This document shows, one piece after another, positions 18,082 through 27,161 of a stretch of 64,000 nucleotides of DNA (position 1 is its first letter; the number at the start of each line of letters is the position of its first letter). The stretch is from CAZUGH01 sp964619785. Lineage in GTDB: Bacteria > Bacillota > Clostridia > Lachnospirales > Lachnospiraceae. The stretch is from assembly GCA_964619785.1 (NCBI GenBank), contig CAZUGH010000002.1, forward strand, positions 1 to 64,000, given 5' to 3'. Both the position numbers and the translations under genes were made by a program. A model generated the notes under the pieces. That model searched no databases, had not been told where the DNA came from, and worked only from the letters and a program-made list of their open reading frames with translations.

Positions 18082-18631
18082 ATGCGAACATGGTTATATT
18101 AAATGGGAAAAACAGAAAAAGTTAATGGCGGTGATACTCTATGTCATCATCGGTGTTGCCATCTTTGTTACGGGTTATCTCTTGAATGATCATTCGAAGA
18201 GCAACGTATTTACTGTTGTTGCAGTTGTATTGGTGTTGCCCGCTGCGAAGCATGCTGTGGCTTTTATTATTCTTGCACCTTATCATACATTAGCAGAGGA
18301 TGCCTTTCAGAATGTGATAGGGCATTTGCCACCAGAGGCGGTTGTCCTGACGGATTATGTATTCACTTCACCAGAGAAGGTGATGGGACTTGCATATTTA
18401 ATGCTCTATGAGGGGAACGCGATTGGACTCGTAGCAAATGACAAACAAGAGTTGAACTATATGAATACCTATCTTGGCAAAGGAATTCATGATTTATCGC
18501 CGAATTATCATGTGAAGATTGTGGCTGACGAGACGGATTTCTTGCGATTATGTGACAAGGCAAATCATGTGGAGATAACGGACAAGCAGCAGGAGGCTGT
18601 CGAAGCCTGGGTTCGTTCACTGGCTGTGTAA
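18065..18631 (+). CDS. Two-helix membrane protein of unknown function
   Basis: This 188-residue protein has two predicted membrane helices (about 20-41 and 50-76) and a soluble C-terminal domain of about 110 residues (LPPEAVVLTDYVFTSPEKVMGLAYLMLYEGN...). I do not recognise the family. The start is uncertain: TTG 18065 has GAGGTG 8 bases upstream, while ATG 18074 has only a weak site. It overlaps the HAD gene and is followed 12 bases later by the RluA gene. Confidence 0.65.
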   Translation: MKKMNKCEHGYIKWEKQKKLMAVILYVIIGVAIFVTGYLLNDHSKSNVFTVVAVVLVLPAAKHAVAFIILAPYHTLAEDAFQNVIGHLPPEAVVLTDYVFTSPEKVMGLAYLMLYEGNAIGLVANDKQELNYMNTYLGKGIHDLSPNYHVKIVADETDFLRLCDKANHVEITDKQQEAVEAWVRSLAV

Positions 18632-18643
18632 TAGGAGGTATCG

Positions 18644-19606
18644 ATGGTACAACTGGAGATTACGACGGATGAGGCGGGACAGAGACTTGATAAATTTTTA
18701 AGAAAATATCTGAATCAGGCTCCTGGAAGTTTCATCTATAAGATGCTTCGCAAGAAGAATATTAAGTTAAATGGCAAGAAGGCTGACGGCTCGGAGAAGA
18801 TTCAACCTGGCGACATTTTGAACTTATATTTAGCGGATGCCACCATTGCAGAGTTTCGTCAGGAAAAGGTAGTGTCAGGTGCGAATGGTCATCTAGATAT
18901 CATTTATGAAGATGAGCAGATTGCTATGATTAATAAACCTGCAGGCATGCTGTCACAGAAGGCAGATGCAGATGATATCAGCTTGGTTGAAGAGTTTCAG
19001 GCATATATGGAACGGAATGGATTGACCCAGGAGCAGAAGCGGGCATTTACCCCTGGAATCTGTAATCGCTTAGACCGTAATACGAGTGGATTAGTGGTCG
19101 CAGGCAAGACACTTCAGGGTTTGCAAAAGATGTCGGAGTTGCTTCGCGAGAGGCGTGTGGAGAAGTATTATCTCTGTATCGTGGTAGGCCATGTGAAGGA
19201 AAAACAGCATATTGATGGTTATCTTTCCAAAGAGGAGCGAACGAATCAAGTAACGATTCATCGAGAAGATGGACCTGGTAGAACGAGAATTGAGACGGCT
19301 TACGAGCCGCTAGAGTATGGCGATGATTTTACATTATTGAAGGTTCACCTGATTACGGGTAAGACGCATCAGATTCGTGCACATCTTAGTAGCCAGAGAC
19401 ATCCAATTATAGGAGATACAAAGTATGGTGATGCTCTTGTGAATCAACAGATGAAGAAAAATTTTGGATTGAAGTATCAATTACTTCATAGCTATGAGAT
19501 TCATTTTCCTCAGATGGAAGAACCGTTTGAACAGTTGAGCAATCGTTGTGTTCAGGCACCTTTGCCAACGCGTTTTGTGAGGATTCGAGAAGCACTGATG
19601 AAATGA
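18644..19606 (+). CDS. RluA-family 23S rRNA/tRNA pseudouridine synthase
   Basis: This 320-residue protein has an N-terminal S4 RNA-binding domain (about 1-65, RLDKFLRKYLNQAPGSFIYK) followed by the RluA catalytic domain. The catalytic aspartate is D144 in NRLDRNTSGL. The block KTHQIRAHLSS is also typical. It belongs to the RluC/RluD type, but the exact target uridine is not deducible. AGGAGG precedes the start. Confidence 0.9.
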   Translation: MVQLEITTDEAGQRLDKFLRKYLNQAPGSFIYKMLRKKNIKLNGKKADGSEKIQPGDILNLYLADATIAEFRQEKVVSGANGHLDIIYEDEQIAMINKPAGMLSQKADADDISLVEEFQAYMERNGLTQEQKRAFTPGICNRLDRNTSGLVVAGKTLQGLQKMSELLRERRVEKYYLCIVVGHVKEKQHIDGYLSKEERTNQVTIHREDGPGRTRIETAYEPLEYGDDFTLLKVHLITGKTHQIRAHLSSQRHPIIGDTKYGDALVNQQMKKNFGLKYQLLHSYEIHFPQMEEPFEQLSNRCVQAPLPTRFVRIREALMK

Positions 19607-19625
19607 TATGAAGAGAGGTTAGATT

Positions 19626-20159
19626 ATGGCAACATGGAATTCACGAGGATTACGTGGTTCATTTCTAGAAGAGCTAGTGAATGTGACAAATGAAAAATAC
19701 AAGGTTCAGCATCTTGCATTGATTCAGAAGATTCCTACTCCGATTAAGCCGATTCAGATGGACCAACAGACGAGGCACATTACGTTGGCATATTTTGAAC
19801 AAAAAAGTACGGTAGATTATATCGGAACAGTTCAGGGGATTCCTGTATGCTTTGATGCGAAGGAATGTGCGACAGATCGTTTTCCTTTGGCGAATATTCA
19901 TGAGCATCAGATGGAGTTTATGAAGGAATTCGAGTATCAAGGTGGCGTAGCATTTTACCTTGTGTATTTTAAGAATCAGGATTGTTTTTCCTATGTGCCA
20001 TATCGTAAAGCAAGGGAGTTTTGGGAACGGATGCAAGCTGGCGGTAAGAAGAGTTTTCAATATGCGGAGCTTGACCCTGCCTATGAGATATCAACATATT
20101 CAGGCACATTTGTACATTATTTAGAGAAGATAGACCAAGACTTGAATGAAAGGAGTTAG
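19626..20159 (+). CDS. recU: Holliday junction resolvase RecU
   Basis: RecU cuts Holliday junctions in Firmicutes. The 177-residue protein has the N-terminal NSRGLRGSFLEELVN and the nuclease core VDYIGTVQGIPVCFDAKE, containing the D...DxK catalytic residues, followed by HQMEFMKEFEYQGGVAFYLV. It is slightly shorter at the N-terminus than Bacillus RecU. It lies between rluA-type and DJ-1 genes, with a gap of 3 bases to the latter. Confidence 0.9.
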   Translation: MATWNSRGLRGSFLEELVNVTNEKYKVQHLALIQKIPTPIKPIQMDQQTRHITLAYFEQKSTVDYIGTVQGIPVCFDAKECATDRFPLANIHEHQMEFMKEFEYQGGVAFYLVYFKNQDCFSYVPYRKAREFWERMQAGGKKSFQYAELDPAYEISTYSGTFVHYLEKIDQDLNERS

Positions 20160-20162
20160 CAT

Positions 20163-20708
20163 ATGAAGGCAATTATGTTTTTTGCAGAAGGTTTTGAAGA
20201 AGTAGAGGCATTATCAGCAGTTGATGTACTACGTCGAGGTGGCGTAGAGGTACAGATGGTGTCGATTACAGAAGCAACAAAAGTGTGGGGCGCACACGAC
20301 ATTATGGTTGGGATGAATCACATTATTGAGGATGTGGATATCAGTTCAGTAGATGCAGTGCTCTTGCCTGGTGGTATGCCTGGGACAATGCATTTGAAAG
20401 AAAGTGAGAAGGTACGCGAATTACTGATGCAGGCCAATGATGAGGGCAAGTTAATTGGTGCTATCTGTGCTGCACCAATTGTGTTAGGTGCCTGTGGCTT
20501 GCTACAGGGAAAACGTGCGACTTGTTATCCGGGATTCGAGGAAGAATTGACCGGTGCTACGACTGTTGTAGAACCGGTTGTTATTGATGGAAACATTGTA
20601 ACTAGCCGTGGCGTTGGAACGGCACTTGACTTCGGCTTAAAAATTCTTGAAATTTTAACTGATTTAAAAAATTCCGAGAAAATAGGTACAAGTATATTAC
20701 ATTACTAA
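20163..20708 (+). CDS. DJ-1/PfpI (YajL-type) family protein
   Basis: This 181-residue class I glutamine amidotransferase-like protein has the DJ-1 nucleophile cysteine C102 in GAICAAPIVLG and the conserved N-terminal glutamate region FAEGFEEVEALS. The family includes protein or nucleotide deglycase and chaperone proteins. The exact activity is not deducible. AAAGGAG precedes the start. Confidence 0.9.
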   Translation: MKAIMFFAEGFEEVEALSAVDVLRRGGVEVQMVSITEATKVWGAHDIMVGMNHIIEDVDISSVDAVLLPGGMPGTMHLKESEKVRELLMQANDEGKLIGAICAAPIVLGACGLLQGKRATCYPGFEEELTGATTVVEPVVIDGNIVTSRGVGTALDFGLKILEILTDLKNSEKIGTSILHY

Positions 20709-20833
20709 GCCACAAATTACCACCATATTATTTGCAATCGCGGAGATAATAGTATCAAGATAATTGACAGGGATTTCAAGGAAAATTTCAGTTTTTTATC
20801 TTTACTATAAATAATAGATGGAGGTAGAAAGAC

Positions 20834-21022
20834 ATGGCTAGTAATAAACAAGCACAGGATTCACTGAACAGATTTAAAATGGAAGTTGCATCTGAACTTG
20901 GTGTCCCATTAAAGGATGGATATAATGGTGACCTTACAAGTGCACAGAATGGTTCTGTAGGCGGAGAGATGGTTCGTCAGATGATTCGTAGACAGGAAGA
21001 ATCAATGTCTGGTCGTCAGTAA
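20834..21022 (+). CDS. Small acid-soluble spore protein, alpha/beta type
   Basis: This 62-residue DNA-binding spore protein saturates and protects the chromosome in the forespore. It has the GPR cleavage-region pattern FKMEVASELGV and the DNA-binding block NGDLTSAQNGSVGGEMVRQMI. ATGGAGG precedes the start. Expression is expected from a sigma-G promoter, but I could not identify one with confidence in the 125 bases upstream. This gene is strong evidence that the organism forms spores. Confidence 0.95.
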   Translation: MASNKQAQDSLNRFKMEVASELGVPLKDGYNGDLTSAQNGSVGGEMVRQMIRRQEESMSGRQ

Positions 21023-21034
21023 CAGAGATATTTT

Positions 21035-21065
21035 GAGAGGGGCTTTTGCCCCTCCCCTCTTTTTT
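21035..21065 (+). terminator. Terminator after the spore protein gene
   Basis: GAGGGGC/GCCCCTC, or the alternative AGAGGGG/CCCCTCT, forms a 7-bp GC-rich stem followed by six T. Confidence 0.8.
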
Positions 21066-21069
21066 AATC

Positions 21070-21098
21070 TTGAAAAATAATATCTATTATGATAGTAT
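21070..21098 (+). promoter_or_regulatory. glmM promoter
   Basis: The -35 TTGAAA (21070-21075), a 17-base spacer and the -10 TAGTAT (21093-21098) lie 34 bases before the start of glmM. Confidence 0.65.
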
Positions 21099-21132
21099 AG
21101 ATTAGATAAACGCTATTTGCATGGAGGGAAAA

Positions 21133-22482
21133 ATGAAATATTTTGGAACAGATGGTTTCCGCGGTGAAGCCAATGTAGACTTAAGAGTAGATCACGCCTA
21201 CAAGGTAGGTCGTTTTTTGGGAAATTATTATAAAAAAGATGGTCACAAAGTGAAAGTGGCTATCGGCAAGGACACGAGAAGATCAAGTTATATGTTCGAG
21301 ACAGCATTAGCAGCAGGACTGACTGCGAGTGGAGCAGATGTATTCCAGTTGCATGTTACACCGACGCCAAGTGTTTCTTATGTGGTACGTACAGAAGGTT
21401 TTGATTGTGGTATCATGATTTCAGCGAGTCACAATCCATTTTATGATAATGGAATCAAGGTGATTAATGGGGAAGGTTATAAGCTTGAACCGGAAGTCGA
21501 AGAGAAGATTGAAGCCTATATTGATGGAACGACAGAAGAGATTCCATTAGCAAAACGTGCTGATATCGGAAGTGTTACTGATTTTTCTGTAGGACGTAAT
21601 CGCTATATCGGTTATCTGATGTCATTGGCATCTCGTTCTTTTAAGAATAAGACAGTTGCTCTTGATTTGTCCAATGGATCTGCTTCAAGTGTGGCAAAAG
21701 GTGTATTTGATGCATTGGGTGCGAAGACGCTTGTTATCAATAGTGAGCCAAATGGTGTGAATATTAATAAGGATTGTGGTTCTACTCATATTGAAGTTCT
21801 GCAGAAGTTTGTAAAAGAGACAGGAGCCGATGTGGGATTTGCCTATGATGGTGATGCCGACCGCTGCTTGGCAGTGGATGATAAAGGCGAGATTGTAGAT
21901 GGTGACCATATTTTATACCTATGTGGTACATATCTTAAGGATAAAGGTGAACTGAATAATGATACCGTTGTTACAACGATTATGAGTAACATGGGATTAT
22001 ATAAAGCATTTGATGCAGCTGGTGTTCGCTATGAGAAGACAGCAGTTGGAGATAAGTATGTATGCGAGAACATGATGCAGAATAATCATTCTCTCGGTGG
22101 AGAACAGTCTGGGCACATCATTTTCAGTAAATATGCAGTAACAGGTGATGGTATTCTAACATCCCTTATGATTATGGAAGTGATTCAGGAGATGAAGCGA
22201 CCATTATCAGAATTGATGACAGGCCTTCACATTTATCCACAGTTATTGGTGAATGTAAAAGTGAAAGACAAAGCAGCAGCTAGAGAAGATAAGGATGTCA
22301 AAGCGATTGCGAAAGAAGTAGAGGAAAAGCTTGGAGACGAGGGAAGACTTCTTCTTCGTGAAAGCGGAACAGAACCATTGGTTCGTGTTATGGTAGAGGC
22401 AGAGACCGATGCTATTTGCAAGACTTGTACCGATAAGGTGGTTGCTGTTTTGAGAGATAAAGGACACGTTGTTGAAGAGTGA
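21133..22482 (+). CDS. glmM: Phosphoglucosamine mutase
   Basis: GlmM converts glucosamine-6-phosphate to glucosamine-1-phosphate for cell-wall precursors. The 449-residue protein starts at ATG 21133 after ATGGAGGG; the ATG at 21121 is part of that site. The phosphoserine is S99 in SASHNP, the metal loop is DGDADR, and the C-terminal phosphate-binding loop is RESGTEPLVRVM. The GH8 gene follows 15 bases downstream, probably in the same transcript. Confidence 0.96.
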   Translation: MKYFGTDGFRGEANVDLRVDHAYKVGRFLGNYYKKDGHKVKVAIGKDTRRSSYMFETALAAGLTASGADVFQLHVTPTPSVSYVVRTEGFDCGIMISASHNPFYDNGIKVINGEGYKLEPEVEEKIEAYIDGTTEEIPLAKRADIGSVTDFSVGRNRYIGYLMSLASRSFKNKTVALDLSNGSASSVAKGVFDALGAKTLVINSEPNGVNINKDCGSTHIEVLQKFVKETGADVGFAYDGDADRCLAVDDKGEIVDGDHILYLCGTYLKDKGELNNDTVVTTIMSNMGLYKAFDAAGVRYEKTAVGDKYVCENMMQNNHSLGGEQSGHIIFSKYAVTGDGILTSLMIMEVIQEMKRPLSELMTGLHIYPQLLVNVKVKDKAAAREDKDVKAIAKEVEEKLGDEGRLLLRESGTEPLVRVMVEAETDAICKTCTDKVVAVLRDKGHVVEE

Positions 22483-22497
22483 TTTTGGAGGTAGCAT

Positions 22498-23637
22498 ATG
22501 AAAGGTGCTTTTTACACAGGTAAATATCGCAATGTATTTGCAGAATGTGGATATTCCCAAGCAGAGATTGACCAGAAGTTGAAGGATTGTTTTCATACAT
22601 GTTTTTATGATCCGGACGAACGTTTTTATTTTGAAGCGGATGATGATATGGGATATTTTGAAGACACAGGTAATCACGATGTGCGGACAGAAGGCATGTC
22701 TTATGCGATGATGATGTGTGTCCAGATGAATATGAAGGAAGAGTTTGATCGTGTCTGGAAGTGGACAAGAACTTACATGTACATGGAAGATGGCTATAAT
22801 AAAGGCTACTTTGCATGGTCATGTCAGACCGATGGCAAGAAAAATGATTACGGTCCAGCACCAGATGGAGAAGAATTCTTTGCGATGTCACTGTTCTTTG
22901 CTTCCCATAGATGGGGCGATGGAGAAGGCATTTTCAATTATTCTGCTCAAGCAAGACAGATTTTACATGATTGTATACATAATGGAGTAGATCGACTAGG
23001 AGACCCAATCTGGGATCCGGACAATTACTTGATTAAGTTTATCCCATCTTGTGATTGGAGTGATCCAAGTTACCACTGTGCACATTTCTATGAGCTGTTC
23101 GCTATGTGGGCAGAAGAAGAGGATCGTCCATTTTTTAAGAAGGCTGCGATGGCAAGTCGTGAGTATCTAAAGATGTCATGTCATCCGAAGACTGGTATGT
23201 CGGCAGAGTATGCATATTATAATGGTAAGCCTTTTGAGAAACACCGGGAACAATTCGGTGGACGTCATGACTGGTTCTATAGTGATGCATATCGAACCGG
23301 TGCCAATATCGGTCTTGATTATGAATGGTTTGCACAGGATGATTGGAGCGTTGAGAATAATAACAAACTACAACAATTCTTCATGGATACTCATAAAGAT
23401 GAGGAGTTCAAGATTTATGAGATTGATGGCAGGGTGATTGATCAGCCAGCACTTCATCCCGTGGCGATTATTGCTACGTTAGCACAATGCTCACTGTCTG
23501 CAGACGGACCATTTGCCAAAGAGTGTGTAGAACGTTTTTGGAATACCCCTCTTCGTAAAGGTGACAGAAGATACTATGACAACTGCCTGTATCTATTTGC
23601 CTTAATTGCATTGAGTGGAAATTATAGAATTTGGTAG
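22498..23637 (+). CDS. GH8 reducing-end xylose-releasing exo-oligoxylanase (Rex)
   Basis: This 379-residue glycoside hydrolase family 8 protein lacks a signal peptide, so it acts in the cytosol on imported xylo-oligosaccharides. The proposed acid is E65 in RTEGMSYAMM, and the conserved base region is SDAYRTGANIGLDYEW. Length and layout match characterised Rex enzymes rather than secreted endoglucanases. It lies in an apparent operon with glmM and not with xylose genes, which is unusual. GGAGG precedes the start. Confidence 0.9.
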   Translation: MKGAFYTGKYRNVFAECGYSQAEIDQKLKDCFHTCFYDPDERFYFEADDDMGYFEDTGNHDVRTEGMSYAMMMCVQMNMKEEFDRVWKWTRTYMYMEDGYNKGYFAWSCQTDGKKNDYGPAPDGEEFFAMSLFFASHRWGDGEGIFNYSAQARQILHDCIHNGVDRLGDPIWDPDNYLIKFIPSCDWSDPSYHCAHFYELFAMWAEEEDRPFFKKAAMASREYLKMSCHPKTGMSAEYAYYNGKPFEKHREQFGGRHDWFYSDAYRTGANIGLDYEWFAQDDWSVENNNKLQQFFMDTHKDEEFKIYEIDGRVIDQPALHPVAIIATLAQCSLSADGPFAKECVERFWNTPLRKGDRRYYDNCLYLFALIALSGNYRIW

Positions 23638-23676
23638 TATAAGAAAAATAAAATGGGAAAAACTCCAACCAAATGG

Positions 23677-23705
23677 TTTACATTGGCAAAAGTATATAGT
23701 ATACT
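23677..23705 (+). promoter_or_regulatory. tig promoter
   Basis: The -35 TTTACA (23677-23682), a 17-base spacer and the -10 TATACT (23700-23705) precede the start codon by about 67 bases. Confidence 0.7.
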
Positions 23706-23771
23706 GTTAGTTTGGGGATACTTGCCCTTTTATATAGAAAACATAATAGTAGAAATTTGGAGGAAAATTAA

Positions 23772-25085
23772 ATGAGTTACAAAGTTGAGAATCTTGAGAA
23801 CAGTTTGGTGAAGTTGACAATCGAAGTTGGCGCAGATGAATTTGAGAAAGCAATGGAGAAGTCATATCACAAGAATAAAGGTAAGATGGCAATTCAGGGA
23901 TTCCGTAAAGGAAAAGCCCCACGTAAGATGCTTGAGAAGATGTATGGACCAGAAGTATTCTATGAGGATGCAGCGAATTTCATTATTCCTGAGGCATATG
24001 AAGAAGCAGCTAAGGATAGTAAGCTTGAGATTGTAGCTCGTCCTGACATTGATGTTACTGAGATTGGTAAGGACAAGCCTTTTGTGTTTACAGCTACCGT
24101 TGCGGTTAAACCAGAAGTTACACTTGGTGATTATAAGGGATTAGAAGTAACCAAGAAGGAAGTTAAGATTATGGCAGCTGATGTCAATGCTGAGATTGAC
24201 AAGGTTCGCGAGCTGAATTCCAGAATGGTTACCGTAGAGCGTGCCATTAAGAAGAATGATATCGCAGTGATTGACTTTGAAGGTTTTGTAGATGGCGAAC
24301 CATTCGAAGGCGGCAAAGCTGAGAATCATCAGTTAACAATTGGAAGTCATTCTTTCATCGATACATTCGAAGATCAGTTAGTTGGTAAGAAGACTGGTGA
24401 AGAAGTAGAAGTGAATGTAACATTCCCAGAAGAGTATCATGCTGAAGAGCTCAAAGGCAAACCAGCATTATTCAAAGTAACAATTAAAGAAGTTAAAGAA
24501 AAAGAGATGCCTAAGGCTGATGATGAGTTTGCTAGTGAAGTTTCTGAATTTGAAACACTTAAAGAGTACAAAGCAAGCATCAAGAAGGATTTGACCGAGA
24601 AGGCTAAACAGGCTGCTAAGACGGAGAAGGAAAATGAAGTTGTAGAGAAGGCTGTTGCAAATGCGAAGATGGAGATTCCTGAACCAATGATTAACGAACA
24701 GATTAATCAGATGACACAGGAATTTGCAAGTAGACTTCAGCAGCAGGGTATCAACTTTGAACAGTATATGCAGTTGACAGGTATGGATTCTGCTAAGTTC
24801 ATCGAGCAGATGAAGCCAGAGGCAGTGAAGAGAATTCAGACAAGACTTACACTTGAAGCAATCGTTAAGGCTGAGAAGATCAAAGCAACTGCTAAGGACA
24901 TTGAGAAAGAGATCGAAAATATGGCTTCTATGTACCAGATGGAAGTTGAGAAGATTAAAGAGATTATCGGCGAAGATGAGAAAGAACAGATTGGTGCTGA
25001 CATGGCAGTTCAGAAGGCTGTTGACTTCTTGATTAAGGAAGCAGTTGAAGTAGAAGCAAAAGAAGAGAAAAAAGACGAAGAGTAA
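23772..25085 (+). CDS. tig: Trigger factor
   Basis: Trigger factor is the ribosome-bound chaperone and peptidyl-prolyl isomerase. The 437-residue protein has the N-terminal ribosome-docking motif GFRKGKAPRKM (about residues 42-52), the FKBP-type domain (IDFEGFVDGEPFEGG) and a long helical C-terminal chaperone domain. It leads the tig-clpP-clpX-lon cluster, a conserved order in Firmicutes. A TTTGGAGG site precedes the start. Confidence 0.97.
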   Translation: MSYKVENLENSLVKLTIEVGADEFEKAMEKSYHKNKGKMAIQGFRKGKAPRKMLEKMYGPEVFYEDAANFIIPEAYEEAAKDSKLEIVARPDIDVTEIGKDKPFVFTATVAVKPEVTLGDYKGLEVTKKEVKIMAADVNAEIDKVRELNSRMVTVERAIKKNDIAVIDFEGFVDGEPFEGGKAENHQLTIGSHSFIDTFEDQLVGKKTGEEVEVNVTFPEEYHAEELKGKPALFKVTIKEVKEKEMPKADDEFASEVSEFETLKEYKASIKKDLTEKAKQAAKTEKENEVVEKAVANAKMEIPEPMINEQINQMTQEFASRLQQQGINFEQYMQLTGMDSAKFIEQMKPEAVKRIQTRLTLEAIVKAEKIKATAKDIEKEIENMASMYQMEVEKIKEIIGEDEKEQIGADMAVQKAVDFLIKEAVEVEAKEEKKDEE

Positions 25086-25106
25086 TCATATAAGAGTATA
25101 ATTGGA

Positions 25107-25130
25107 GAAGGACTTTTTCGTAAGTCCTTC
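25107..25130 (+). promoter_or_regulatory. Hairpin between tig and clpP
   Basis: A perfect 9-bp stem (25107-25115 with 25122-25130) is followed by only TTT. It may be a weak terminator or RNA processing or stability element that sets the clpP level relative to tig. Confidence 0.5.
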
Positions 25131-25152
25131 TTTAAGAAATGGAGGGAATAAC

Positions 25153-25740
25153 ATGGCATTAGTACCTTACGTCATTGAACAGACAAGTCGCGGAGGCGAG
25201 CGTTCATATGACATTTATTCACGTTTATTAAAGGAGAGAATTATTTTCCTAGGAGAAGAAGTGTCTGACGCTTCTGCTAGTGTAATTGTTGCACAGTTAC
25301 TTTTCCTTGAGTCTGAGGATCCGAATAAGGATATCAGCTTATACATCAACAGCCCTGGTGGTTCTGTAACAGCAGGTATGGCTATCTATGACACAATGAA
25401 TTATATCAAGTGTGATGTTTCTACAATTTGTATTGGTATGGCAGCTAGTATGGGAGCATTTTTGCTTTCTAGTGGTGCGAAAGGGAAACGTTTTGCATTA
25501 CCAAATGCTGAAGTTATGATTCATCAGCCATCTGGTGGAGCAAAAGGACAGGCAACAGAGATTCAGATTGTGGCAGAAGAGATTTTGAAGACAAAGAAAA
25601 AGTTAAATGAGATTTTGGCTGCTAATACAGGCAAGCCAGTTGATGTAATCGCACAGGATACAGAGCGCGACAACTACTTAACAGCAGAAGAAGCCAAGGA
25701 ATATGGCTTAATTGATGAAGTTATGATAAATCGTAAATAA
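25153..25740 (+). CDS. clpP: ATP-dependent Clp protease proteolytic subunit
   Basis: ClpP forms the tetradecameric serine protease chamber used with ClpX. The protein has 195 residues from ATG 25153 after TGGAGGG; the in-frame start at 25102 is before the hairpin and is rejected. The catalytic serine is S99 (GMAASMGAF) and the histidine H124 (VMIHQPSGG). clpX follows 36 bases after the stop. Confidence 0.97.
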   Translation: MALVPYVIEQTSRGGERSYDIYSRLLKERIIFLGEEVSDASASVIVAQLLFLESEDPNKDISLYINSPGGSVTAGMAIYDTMNYIKCDVSTICIGMAASMGAFLLSSGAKGKRFALPNAEVMIHQPSGGAKGQATEIQIVAEEILKTKKKLNEILAANTGKPVDVIAQDTERDNYLTAEEAKEYGLIDEVMINRK

Positions 25741-25747
25741 GTTTTGT

Positions 25748-25776
25748 GGAGGGAAAATCTCGCCTAAGGCGAGTGA
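25748..25776 (+). promoter_or_regulatory. clpX ribosome binding site with intervening hairpin
   Basis: GGAGGG (25748-25753) lies 23 bases before ATG 25777, too far in linear distance. A perfect hairpin CTCGCC-TAA-GGCGAG (25759-25773) occupies the gap. Folding would bring the site to about 8 effective bases from the start. Confidence 0.6.
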
Positions 25777-27066
25777 ATGAATATGGCAAATCGAAATGAT
25801 GATGAAGTATTGCGATGCTCATTTTGTGGTAAAACAGAGGATCAGGTTCGCAAATTAGTGGCAGGCCCGAAAGGGGTATTCATCTGTGATGAATGTGTTG
25901 ACATCTGCAGCGAGATTATTGATGAATCTGTACAGAGTGAGTATGGTAGCGATGCAGAAGAGATTGAGATTAATCTTCTAAAGCCAAAAGAAATTAAAGA
26001 ATTTCTCGACGAGTATGTAATCGGTCAGGATGAAGCAAAGCGTGCTTTGGCTGTATCTGTTTACAATCATTATAAGAGAATTATGTCAGGTGCAGATTTG
26101 GGCGATGTTGAGATTCAAAAGAGTAACATCATTATGGTCGGACCGACTGGTTCTGGTAAGACGTACTTAGCGCAGACACTTGCTAAACTGTTGAATGTAC
26201 CATTTGCAATTGCAGATGCTACGACACTGACAGAGGCAGGTTATGTAGGTGAGGATGTTGAGAATATTTTATTGAAGATTATTCAGGCAGCAGATTATGA
26301 TATAGATCGTGCAGAGCATGGCATTATCTATATTGATGAGATTGATAAAATTACGAAGAAGTCCGAGAATGCTTCGATTACAAGAGATGTGTCTGGCGAA
26401 GGTGTTCAACAGGCATTACTTAAGATTCTAGAAGGAACTGAGGCTAGTGTGCCACCACAAGGTGGAAGAAAGCATCCTCAGCAAGAATTTTTCCATATTG
26501 ATACGACAAATATTTTGTTTATCTGTGGTGGAGCTTTTGATGGTCTTGATAAGATTATTAGTTCGCGTATCGGTAAAAAGTCAATTGGATTTAATGCAGA
26601 ACTAGCAGATACAGAGAAGTATGATATTGGGGAACTGTTTAAGCAGGTTTTACCTCAAGATTTTGTGAAATATGGTATTATTCCAGAGTTCGTAGGACGT
26701 GTTCCTGTTGCAGTGGGACTTGACCTATTAGATGAGGAGGCGCTTTCTCGTATTTTGAAGGAGCCTAAAAATTCTATTGTGAAGCAGTATCAGAAGCTGT
26801 TTGAGCTAGATGGTGTTCGTCTGTCATTTACAGATGATGCAGTTCTAGCAATTGCTCATCAGTCATTTGAACGTAAGACGGGTGCTAGAGGTCTTCGTTC
26901 GATTATGGAGATGGCGATGATGGATTACATGTATGAACTTCCATCGGATGAGACAGTGAAAGAGTGCGTCATTACCGAGGATGTTATTCTAGGTAAAGGA
27001 AAACCAGAGTATACCTTGTATGAAGATATTAAAAAGCCAAAGAAGATAAAAGGCGAAAGTGCATAG
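25777..27066 (+). CDS. clpX: ClpX ATPase subunit
   Basis: ClpX is the AAA+ unfoldase for ClpP. The 429-residue protein has an N-terminal zinc-binding domain (CSFCGK ... CDECVDIC), Walker A GPTGSGKT, Walker [10 protein letters not shown] and the ClpP-docking and sensor regions. Two in-frame ATG codons (25777 and 25783) are possible starts. The hairpin upstream may control translation. A terminator-like hairpin follows before lon. Confidence 0.97.
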   Translation: MNMANRNDDEVLRCSFCGKTEDQVRKLVAGPKGVFICDECVDICSEIIDESVQSEYGSDAEEIEINLLKPKEIKEFLDEYVIGQDEAKRALAVSVYNHYKRIMSGADLGDVEIQKSNIIMVGPTGSGKTYLAQTLAKLLNVPFAIADATTLTEAGYVGEDVENILLKIIQAADYDIDRAEHGIIYIDEIDKITKKSENASITRDVSGEGVQQALLKILEGTEASVPPQGGRKHPQQEFFHIDTTNILFICGGAFDGLDKIISSRIGKKSIGFNAELADTEKYDIGELFKQVLPQDFVKYGIIPEFVGRVPVAVGLDLLDEEALSRILKEPKNSIVKQYQKLFELDGVRLSFTDDAVLAIAHQSFERKTGARGLRSIMEMAMMDYMYELPSDETVKECVITEDVILGKGKPEYTLYEDIKKPKKIKGESA

Positions 27067-27095
27067 AATTAAATGATACGGATTGTTCCGTGAGC

Positions 27096-27127
27096 GGCGC
27101 GAGTGCAAGACAGGACTCGCGCCTTTT
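27096..27127 (+). terminator. Terminator-like hairpin between clpX and lon
   Basis: A perfect 9-bp GC-rich stem (GGCGCGAGT at 27096-27104 with 27115-27123) is followed by TTTT. It lies between clpX and the lon ribosome binding site, so it may partly separate the two genes. Confidence 0.7.
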
Positions 27128-27161
27128 CCAAATCAATAATGAAACGAAGGAGGAGATTCAG

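Noticed and set aside
20709..20833. Sigma-G promoter before the spore protein gene
   Set aside because: Only loose matches to the -10 CATnnTA pattern were found, with no matching -35 at correct spacing.
27090..27161. GTG 27090 as the lon start
   Set aside because: It has no ribosome binding site, and the extra residues would be read through a terminator-like hairpin. The N-terminus would be about 24 residues longer than the expected start.
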